Positions 1-5,234 of a stretch of DNA of 6,530 bases are shown here, piece by piece. The stretch is from contig JAUYBK010000038.1 in the NCBI GenBank assembly GCA_030693105.1, positions 1 to 6,530 of the forward strand, given 5' to 3'. Within the stretch, counting starts at the first letter, position 1; every line of letters begins with the position of its first letter. A model generated the notes under the pieces. The model worked only from the letters and a program-made list of their open reading frames with translations, had not been told where the DNA came from and searched no databases. The DNA comes from Methanobacteriaceae archaeon. GTDB taxonomy: Archaea > Methanobacteriota > Methanobacteria > Methanobacteriales > Methanobacteriaceae. The position numbers and the translations under genes were made by a program.

Positions 1-551
1 TGTTCTGGATAGGCATGAATCATCTCTTCTTCTAATTCTTTTCTTGTATTAGAACCTGCAATAATCTTTAAAACTTTCACGTATATTTTAAGAGATTCTG
101 GCTCCGCATCACAGGGCATTTCCAAGGTCATACAAATATCTTTTTGTTCGAAAAGACTGGTACGGATATAGGGCGACACCGATCCAATAAGTACTCCTTC
201 TTCCAGTTCTATAAGTGGGGGAACACCTTCTAGAGAACGTCGTTCGGGACTGGTAAGCCGGGTATGGTTTTTTTTATGGTAACAGTGTAGTTCAATGTAT
301 ACTTGTGGTTGGTAGTAGTCAATAAGGTACAAAATCTCCTTTCCAGTTTCTGTTTCGTAGTATTCTCGCTTAAGGGTGCTCAGGTAAGGTGTGGCATCAC
401 AGTTGTAGATCACCAACCGACCTTCCTTCACATCTTTTTCATCCAACTGTTCAATGGCACGGACGGTACTTTCACCCTCTTTACCATGCACGCCGCCTAC
501 GAACAAGCGGTTAGGAATTTTTCCTTTGTGTATTATATTAAAGTAGCTCAA
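1..551 (-). CDS. DUF2119-family protein, copy B, putative M14-like zinc hydrolase (C-terminus cut by the window edge)
   Basis: I translated this gene by hand. It starts at TTG (551-549) and stays open to the window edge, giving 183 visible codons. It aligns without gaps to the neighbouring gene at 574-1344 over at least 160 residues, with roughly 45% identity counted by eye. Shared blocks include RLFVGGVHGKE, STL-R-YY-T-TG-EIL, YIELHCYH, GVL-GS-SP-IR and LEMPC. The TTG start is chosen because GGTGAT lies 3 bases before it, no in-frame ATG or GTG exists between the preceding in-frame stop and the conserved core, and the N-terminus then matches the paralog's length to within one residue. I assign the family (DUF2119, methanogen proteins of unknown function) from memory. 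His22 and Glu25 of the GGVHGKE block look like the HxxE zinc ligands of aspartoacylase-type enzymes; this is inference. It probably shares a transcript with ahcY and copy A. The substrate is unknown. Confidence 0.8.
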   Translation of the reverse strand, partial: MSYFNIIHKGKIPNRLFVGGVHGKEGESTVRAIEQLDEKDVKEGRLVIYNCDATPYLSTLKREYYETETGKEILYLIDYYQPQVYIELHCYHKKNHTRLTSPERRSLEGVPPLIELEEGVLIGSVSPYIRTSLFEQKDICMTLEMPCDAEPESLKIYVKVLKIIAGSNTRKELEEEMIHAYPE

Positions 552-554
552 TAA

Positions 555-560
555 ATCACC
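555..560 (-). promoter_or_regulatory. Ribosome binding site GGTGAT deciding a TTG start
   Basis: On the minus strand GGTGAT is followed by TTA and then TTG (551-549). GGTGAT complements the extreme 3' end of archaeal 16S rRNA, where a short spacing to the start codon is normal. It supports TTG as the start of the second DUF2119 gene and lies in the 22-base gap after the upstream stop codon. Confidence 0.6.
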
Positions 561-573
561 GCTGTAGATAGTT

Positions 574-1344
574 TCAGGCTTTTAGAAATATAAGGACGGC
601 TTCTCTAACCTGTTTTAACTGGATTTTATTTAGATTTAGATCTAATTCTCCATTTAAATCTTCTGTGAATAATTCTAAATCCTCTAAATCAACTGAATCA
701 TTTTTAAGAGCATATCCTTTTGTTTTTTCAAATAAAATAAGGAAATTGTCAGAAAAATCTACAAAATATCTGCGGAGTTTATCGGCTGCGGAGGGATAAT
801 CATCTTCCAGTTTTTTTAAGATGCTAAAGCGGTCTTCCGAACTGGCAGCCATTTCCATAACCTTAAGATACACTTCTAAAGAATCATCAAAAGACTCACA
901 AGGCATTTCCAGTATGAATGGAAAATCGTATTTTTTAAAAAATACAGAGCGGATGATGGGTGATATAGAACCCATTAAAACCCCTTTATCCAGTTCAACC
1001 AGTGCAGGAACCCCAATTTCTTTTTTTCTATCTTCATGTGTTAGTTGGAAGTGGTTTTGGGGATGGTAGCAGTGTAGTTCCAGATAAATGGAGGGTTGAA
1101 TTTTTTTAAGCAAATCTAAAATTTCACGTCCGGTGTTGGTGTCGTAGTAACGGCGTTCCAGAGTGCTGATGTAAGTACTAACTGGGAAATTTTGCAAAAA
1201 CAGCTTTCCACTTTTTATATATTTTTCACTGAACTTTTTCAGGGCATGGATGGTGGTCTGGCTTTCCTTACCGTGCACACCACCCACAAAAAGTCTGGAT
1301 GGTCCCAGACCTCGATTTAAGGTCCTAGAAAATCTTTTTTCCAT
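574..1344 (-). CDS. DUF2119-family protein, copy A, putative M14-like zinc hydrolase
   Basis: This is a complete protein of 256 residues. The open frame extends to an ATG at 1386, which would overlap the end of ahcY by 37 bases. I choose the ATG at 1344 because it lies 5 bases after the ahcY stop and gives an N-terminus matching the paralog downstream. Visible motifs are GGVHGKE (His24, Glu27), Asn52...Arg64 with YYDTNTG, ELHCYH (His91, His94) and LEMPCE (Glu146). The order HxxE - N..R - LH - E is that of aspartoacylase/succinylglutamate desuccinylase enzymes of the M14 fold, where the His, Glu and later His bind zinc and the late Glu is the catalytic base. The family (DUF2119, as I recall it) has no established function, so hydrolase activity is inference. 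The last 60 residues are rich in Asp, Glu, Leu and Lys. No signal peptide or membrane segment is seen, so it is probably cytosolic. The gene is visibly more AT-rich than ahcY, especially in its 3' half. Confidence 0.85.
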   Translation of the reverse strand: MEKRFSRTLNRGLGPSRLFVGGVHGKESQTTIHALKKFSEKYIKSGKLFLQNFPVSTYISTLERRYYDTNTGREILDLLKKIQPSIYLELHCYHPQNHFQLTHEDRKKEIGVPALVELDKGVLMGSISPIIRSVFFKKYDFPFILEMPCESFDDSLEVYLKVMEMAASSEDRFSILKKLEDDYPSAADKLRRYFVDFSDNFLILFEKTKGYALKNDSVDLEDLELFTEDLNGELDLNLNKIQLKQVREAVLIFLKA

Positions 1345-1349
1345 ATTTT

Positions 1350-2603
1350 CTAAGTCCCTTCTTCCCATCCCTCCAGATATTCGCATTGTCGGTCTGTTAA
1401 GCTATCAATTTTGATGTTCATGGCCTGTAGTTTAAGCCGGGCAACTTCATAATCTTTTTCCTCAGGTGGTTTGTAAACTCCTGGTTCCAACTTATTTTCC
1501 AACAGGTATTCTGTAGATAGGGCTTGCATAGCGAAGCTCATATCCATTATTTCAGCAGGATGGCCTTGTCCTCTTTCCCCTGCTAAATTTACCAGTCGAC
1601 CTTCGGCTAGCAAGTAAAAGCTTCGACCGTCTGCCATTTTGAACTCCTCAATATCGGGTTTTATGAGTTCCTGGGATGTAGATATTTCGTTTAATTGCTT
1701 GCTGTTAATTTCAACGTTGAAGTGACCGGAGTTGGCCATGATACAGCCGTCCTTCATAACCTTAAAGTCCTCGGCACTTACTACGTCGATGTTTCCGGTG
1801 GCTGTAATGAGAAGATCGGCATTTTGCACTGCTTCCCGGATATTCATGACTCGGTAACCATCCATTCTGGCTTCAAGTGCTCTTATAGGGTCTACTTCGG
1901 TTACAATAACGTTAGCACCAAGCCCGTCTGCTCTAAGGGCAATACCCCTACCGCACCATCCGTAACCACAAACTACGACTGTCTTACCGGCAATGAGTAT
2001 GTTAGTGGAGCCCATTATAGAATCAAAGGTGGACTGACCGGTTCCGTAGCGGTTGTCAAAGAGGTATTTGGTATAGGCATCGTTAACTGCCATCACTGGA
2101 AATTCCAGGGCTCCATCGTCGTGCATGGCTCTTAAACGGTGAATACCAGTGGTGGTTTCCTCGCAGGCACCAATGATCTGGTCTAAAATTTCTCGGCGTT
2201 CCCGGTGGATGAGGAAGATCATATCTGCCCCATCGTCGATTATGATATCTGGTTGGTGGTCCAAGACCCGGTTAATGTTCTGGTAGTATTCCTCATTGGT
2301 TTCTTCTCTCCATCCATACATATGGAGCCCCATGGATGCTCCGGCAGCGCTGGCATCGTCGTGGGTTGATAATGGGTTACAACCGGTCATAGCTACTTCA
2401 GCACCTCCTGCTTGGAGTGTAAGTCCTAAATTAATGGTTTTAGGTTCTAAATGCAGGCAGGATCCAATGGTAATGCCTTCAAATGGTTTTTCTTCTTGGA
2501 AACGTTTCTTAATATGTTCCAAAACTGGCATGTGCTTTTGCACCCAGAATATCTTTTTTTTACCCTGAGGGGCCAGGGAAATATCCTTCACATCGTAACT
2601 CAT
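1350..2603 (-). CDS. ahcY: Adenosylhomocysteinase family, S-adenosyl- or S-inosyl-L-homocysteine hydrolase
   Basis: This 417-residue cytosolic NAD-dependent enzyme cleaves S-adenosylhomocysteine, the product of SAM-dependent methylation, to homocysteine and a nucleoside. By comparison with the human enzyme, the active-site residues are present: His51, Asp124, Glu149 in EETTTG, Lys179, Asp183-Asn184 in the FDN block, and His294 in SGHF. The Rossmann segment has GYGWCGRG at 213-220, with Glu236 in VTEVDP placed to bind the NAD ribose. The protein ends EGWEEGT and lacks the eukaryotic Lys...Tyr C-terminal tail, as is usual in archaeal and Thermotoga forms. The M. jannaschii homolog MJ1388 is reported to act on S-inosylhomocysteine after deamination by DadD, so SIH may be the true substrate. 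The ATG at 2603 has GGTG seven bases upstream. The gene follows cdc48 after a 238-base gap and probably heads a transcript with both DUF2119 genes. Confidence 0.95.
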   Translation of the reverse strand: MSYDVKDISLAPQGKKKIFWVQKHMPVLEHIKKRFQEEKPFEGITIGSCLHLEPKTINLGLTLQAGGAEVAMTGCNPLSTHDDASAAGASMGLHMYGWREETNEEYYQNINRVLDHQPDIIIDDGADMIFLIHRERREILDQIIGACEETTTGIHRLRAMHDDGALEFPVMAVNDAYTKYLFDNRYGTGQSTFDSIMGSTNILIAGKTVVVCGYGWCGRGIALRADGLGANVIVTEVDPIRALEARMDGYRVMNIREAVQNADLLITATGNIDVVSAEDFKVMKDGCIMANSGHFNVEINSKQLNEISTSQELIKPDIEEFKMADGRSFYLLAEGRLVNLAGERGQGHPAEIMDMSFAMQALSTEYLLENKLEPGVYKPPEEKDYEVARLKLQAMNIKIDSLTDRQCEYLEGWEEGT

Positions 2604-2610
2604 GATAATA

Positions 2611-2614
2611 CACC
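2611..2614 (-). promoter_or_regulatory. ahcY ribosome binding site (GGTG after an A-run)
   Basis: The minus strand reads a run of nine A, then GGTG, then seven bases to the ATG at 2603. The unstructured A-run directly before it should keep the site accessible, in line with good translation of a housekeeping enzyme. Confidence 0.6.
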
Positions 2615-2646
2615 TTTTTTTTTATAGTGATAATCTCAAGATAGGG

Positions 2647-2668
2647 ACTCAAAAAACAAGTTTTGAGT
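2647..2668 (-). repeat. Inverted repeat in the presumed ahcY leader
   Basis: Two perfect 8-base arms, ACTCAAAA and TTTTGAGT, are separated by 6 bases. The element ends 43 bases before the ahcY ATG and about 10 bases after the transcription start predicted from the candidate TATA box at 2700-2708. It could act as an operator near the start site or fold as a hairpin in the 5' leader. It is followed by six T in the minus sense only inside the stem, so it is a poor terminator. No known riboswitch matches it. Confidence 0.45.
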
Positions 2669-2699
2669 TTAACAACAACTAAAATATGATCTCAGCTTC

Positions 2700-2708
2700 T
2701 ATTTAAAA
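2700..2708 (-). promoter_or_regulatory. Candidate ahcY TATA box (TTTTAAATA)
   Basis: TTTTAAATA on the minus strand fits the archaeal TATA consensus. It would place transcription start near 2676-2681, giving a leader of about 75 bases. The purine-rich BRE expected just upstream is weak, and the region is AT-rich with other partial matches, so the assignment is tentative. It lies downstream of the cdc48 terminator, as expected if ahcY has its own promoter. Confidence 0.4.
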
Positions 2709-2760
2709 CTAAATGTTGCAGATTGAATAAAAAAATAACGGTATATTACATATTAAAAGC

Positions 2761-2777
2761 TTAAAAAACTTTTTTAA
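2761..2777. repeat. AT-rich palindrome TTAAAAAACTTTTTTAA
   Basis: Two 8-base arms flank a single central base. On the minus strand this gives a run of six T about 20 bases downstream of the cdc48 terminator hairpin. It may act as a second, T-run-dependent termination point of the kind archaeal RNA polymerase responds to. A chance palindrome in AT-rich DNA is also possible. Confidence 0.3.
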
Positions 2778-2797
2778 ATGATAAAATAAATTAAAAT

Positions 2798-2823
2798 GGA
2801 GAAATTCTATTTAGAATCTCTCC
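2798..2823 (-). terminator. Hairpin terminator of cdc48
   Basis: On the minus strand GGAGAGATTCT and AGAATTTCTCC form an 11-pair stem with one G-U pair and the loop AAAT. It starts 18 bases after the cdc48 stop codon and is followed by a T-rich stretch (ATTTTAATTTATTTTATC). Position and structure together support transcription termination or 3'-end formation for cdc48. Confidence 0.65.
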
Positions 2824-2841
2824 TAATCTTTTTTCCGGGCT

Positions 2842-5022
2842 TTAATGGTATTGCACTAAGTCGGGTTTTTCTTCCGTTTTGACTTTTTTCAAAGCTTTTT
2901 TGAAGTACTTCATGGTTACTTCCTCGGCGTCGAGGTTATCCCGAAGGGTTAGCATCACCGCTTCCCTGCACACGGCTTCAATATCAGCTCCTACGTAACC
3001 ATCGGTATCTTTGGATAATTCTTCCAGGTTCACGTCTTTGGCCAGCGGCATATTTTTGGCATGCACCTTGAATATTTCCAGACGAGCTTCTTGGTCTGGG
3101 TCGCCCACTTTCACGTGTCGGTCGAACCGGCCCGGACGCAGGAGGGCCGGGTCCATGATGTCTACCCGGTTAGTGGCAGCAATAACTGACACATCTTGGA
3201 GTTCTTCCAGACCGTCGATTTCAGTTAAAAGCTGGTTAACCACCCTTTGGGTGACTCCACTGTCAGTGCTGCCTCCACCCCGGGTAGATGCTATGGAATC
3301 TATCTCGTCGAAGAAGATCACCGTGGGTGCAGTTTGTCGGGCTTTGCGGAACACTTCTCTAACACCTTTTTCTGATTCTCCCACCCATTTTGAGAGGAGT
3401 TCTGGGCCTTTGACTGCTATGAAGTTGGCGTCGCTTTCGTTGGCTACTGCTTTGGCCAGGAGAGTTTTACCGGTTCCTGGGGGGCCGTAGATTAAAACTC
3501 CTTTGGGAGGGGTGACACCGAACTTTTCGAAGCTCTCCGGATACTTAAGAGGCCATTCTACAGCTTCCTGTAGTTCCTGTTTAGCAAGGTCTAACCCCCC
3601 AATATCGTCCCAAGTAATGTTGGGCACCTGAACCAGAACTTCCCTGAGAGCAGAAGGTTGAATTTCTTTAAGAGCCTCTTTAAAATCGGCCTTCTTGATG
3701 ATCATCTTTTTAAGGGTTTCCTTAGGTATCTCTTCGTCATCTTTGATATCAGGTAAAACCCGGCGTAATACCCTCATGGCAGATTCCTTACATAGGGATT
3801 CCAGGTCCGCCCCTACAAATCCGTGGGTAGTTTCTGCAATCTCGTCCAAGTCCACCTTTTCGTCCAGGGGCATCCCTCTGGTGTGAATCTGGAGAACTTC
3901 TCTTCGACCGTCTTTATCTGGCACGCCGATTTCAATTTCCCGGTCGAATCTTCCGGGACGTCTTATGGCCTGGTCAAGGGCGTCGGGCCTGTTGGTTGCC
4001 CCTATAACTACTACTTCTCCTCTACTTTTTAGACCATCCATTAAGGTAAGTAGTTGGGCCACTACTCTTCTTTCTACTTCTCCAGAGACCTCTTCCCTTT
4101 TGGGGGCTATGGCATCTATTTCGTCAATGAAGATGATGCTGGGTGCATTTTCTTCTGCTTCTTCGAATAGTTCTCTCAACCTTTCTTCGGACCCACCTAC
4201 GTATTTACTCATGATCTCCGGGCCCTGAATGGCAATGAAATGGGCGTCGCTTTCGTTGGCTACTGCTTTAGCCAGGAGAGTTTTACCGGTTCCTGGTGGG
4301 CCATGCATTAAAACTCCTTTAGGGGGTGATATTCCCAGTCTTTCAAAGAGTTCAGGGCGTTTGAGGGGGATTTCGATCATTTCTCTGACCTTTTTGACCT
4401 CCTCTTTGAGTCCCCCAATATCCTCGTAAGTAACTTCCACCAGGCTTTTGACGCCTTCCAGTTTTGAAACATCTACTGGTTCGGGTTGTACTTCCACGTC
4501 AGTCATTTCAGTTATTTTAACTATTCCTACTGGTTTGGTTGAGACCACAGCCAGCTTTAATTCTCCCATGGGGCTGAAATCGGTGTTTATGTCCCGGAAG
4601 AACTCGTCAAACAGTCCTCCTCTCATGGTCTGTTGTTGTTGACGAATGCCAGTAACTATCATGTCCCCCTTGGACATGACTCTTCCCTGAAAAGCGGCTC
4701 TAATATCGCCTCTGATCCTTATTTGTTGATCAACTGGGGCTAAAGTTACTTTTTGAGCTTCTTTTACCTGGGCCTTTTGTACTGTAACGTTTTCTCCCAG
4801 TGATGTACCTGCATTTTTGCGTATGTAACCGTCAATTCTAATTATACCCAGGCCAATATCTGATTGTGAGGACGCCACCATGGTGGCAGTTAATTTTTTC
4901 CCCTTAATTTCTATAATGTCCCCGTCTAGGAGATCCAGCTTTTCCATACACTGGGGATCGATTCTAGCGATTGATCTGCCGACATCTGCTTGTGAAAAGG
5001 CTTCTGCAACTTTTAATTTCAT
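2842..5022 (-). CDS. cdc48: Cdc48/VCP/VAT-type double AAA+ ATPase
   Basis: This 726-residue protein is the archaeal homolog of p97/VAT. It forms hexamers that unfold proteins with ATP, often feeding the 20S proteasome. Residues 1-85 fit the double-psi-barrel N domain and about 100-185 the second N-terminal (CDC48_2) domain. Ring D1 has Walker A at 241-248, pore loop KYVG 273-276, Walker B ending D300-E301, sensor Asn344 and arginine fingers R358/R361. Ring D2 has Walker A at 513-520, pore loop KWVG 545-548, D572-E573, Asn618 and R632/R635. Both rings therefore keep every catalytic element, and both pore loops are aromatic, unlike D1 of eukaryotic p97. The tail ends QYH, a partial match to the proteasome-docking HbYX motif. 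The ATG at 5022 gives a normal N-terminus but has no clear Shine-Dalgarno sequence. It has its own promoter upstream and a hairpin terminator downstream. Confidence 0.97.
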   Translation of the reverse strand: MKLKVAEAFSQADVGRSIARIDPQCMEKLDLLDGDIIEIKGKKLTATMVASSQSDIGLGIIRIDGYIRKNAGTSLGENVTVQKAQVKEAQKVTLAPVDQQIRIRGDIRAAFQGRVMSKGDMIVTGIRQQQQTMRGGLFDEFFRDINTDFSPMGELKLAVVSTKPVGIVKITEMTDVEVQPEPVDVSKLEGVKSLVEVTYEDIGGLKEEVKKVREMIEIPLKRPELFERLGISPPKGVLMHGPPGTGKTLLAKAVANESDAHFIAIQGPEIMSKYVGGSEERLRELFEEAEENAPSIIFIDEIDAIAPKREEVSGEVERRVVAQLLTLMDGLKSRGEVVVIGATNRPDALDQAIRRPGRFDREIEIGVPDKDGRREVLQIHTRGMPLDEKVDLDEIAETTHGFVGADLESLCKESAMRVLRRVLPDIKDDEEIPKETLKKMIIKKADFKEALKEIQPSALREVLVQVPNITWDDIGGLDLAKQELQEAVEWPLKYPESFEKFGVTPPKGVLIYGPPGTGKTLLAKAVANESDANFIAVKGPELLSKWVGESEKGVREVFRKARQTAPTVIFFDEIDSIASTRGGGSTDSGVTQRVVNQLLTEIDGLEELQDVSVIAATNRVDIMDPALLRPGRFDRHVKVGDPDQEARLEIFKVHAKNMPLAKDVNLEELSKDTDGYVGADIEAVCREAVMLTLRDNLDAEEVTMKYFKKALKKVKTEEKPDLVQYH

Positions 5023-5059
5023 TTCTTCATTTTTAATACTAAAACCCCCTTGTTTTATT

Positions 5060-5080
5060 ACATTTAAATGGAGTAAATGT
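5060..5080 (-). repeat. Inverted repeat in the cdc48 leader
   Basis: On the minus strand ACATTTA and TAAATGT are perfect 7-base arms around the loop CTCCATT, inside the predicted 110-base leader of cdc48 and about 37 bases before the start codon. It could form a weak hairpin in the transcript. The stem is AT-rich, so stability is doubtful. Confidence 0.3.
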
Positions 5081-5117
5081 TGCGGTTAAAAATAAAATTT
5101 GGTCAACTGCCTGTTTT

Positions 5118-5147
5118 AGTTAACTTATGTTACTTTAACCTTGTTAA
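5118..5147. promoter_or_regulatory. Cluster of GTTAA/TTAAC half-sites, candidate operator of cdc48
   Basis: In plus-strand coordinates, AGTTAACT (5118-5125, a perfect palindrome), GTTAC (5129-5133) and TTAACCTTGTTAA (5135-5147, 5-base arms) follow one another. The cluster starts 6 bases downstream of the TATA box and covers the predicted transcription start near 5131-5133. Archaeal repressors often bind there to block polymerase recruitment. No regulator is identified. Confidence 0.35.
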
Positions 5148-5153
5148 TAATAA

Positions 5154-5161
5154 TATATAAA
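5154..5161 (-). promoter_or_regulatory. cdc48 TATA box (TTTATATA)
   Basis: TTTATATA on the minus strand is a consensus archaeal TATA box, preceded by the purine-rich CGAAAAC that can serve as BRE. It predicts a transcription start near 5131-5133 and therefore a leader of about 110 bases before the cdc48 ATG. It lies downstream of the tyrA terminator, which supports independent transcription of cdc48. Confidence 0.7.
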
Positions 5162-5197
5162 GTTTTCGATAGAATGTTTTATGGATATTAAATTAAG

Positions 5198-5216
5198 AAA
5201 AAAATTCTTTTGAATC
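5198..5216 (-). terminator. tyrA terminator: short hairpin plus T-run
   Basis: On the minus strand GATTC-AAAA-GAATT forms a 5-pair stem (one G-U) and runs directly into seven T. It starts 19 bases after the tyrA stop codon and ends before the cdc48 TATA box. The stem is short, but archaeal termination depends mainly on the T-run. Confidence 0.5.
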
Positions 5217-5234
5217 AAGAAAAAATAATATTAT

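Noticed and set aside
303..554. Plus-strand open frame of 83 codons
   Set aside because: It is antisense to the second DUF2119 gene, whose minus-strand frame is conserved with its paralog throughout this stretch.
1345..1386. Longer start of DUF2119 copy A at 1386 (or at 1368)
   Set aside because: It would overlap the ahcY end by up to 37 bases, and the extra 14 residues have no counterpart in the paralog. The ATG at 1344 fits both context and alignment.
2604..2720. SAH or SAM riboswitch upstream of ahcY
   Set aside because: The leader is AT-rich with one simple inverted repeat. I see none of the conserved helices or G/C-rich core of known SAH or SAM riboswitch classes.
2740..2758. Second TATA-like stretch (TTTTAATATGTAATATA on the minus strand) as the ahcY promoter
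   Set aside because: It would give a leader of about 120 bases and lies closer to the cdc48 terminator. The TTTTAAATA at 2700-2708 fits a normal leader better, though this choice is not certain.
3011..3490. Plus-strand open frame of 159 codons, and the other plus-strand frames across cdc48
   Set aside because: They are mirror frames of strongly conserved AAA+ coding sequence, and their Ser/Arg/Pro-rich translations resemble no family.
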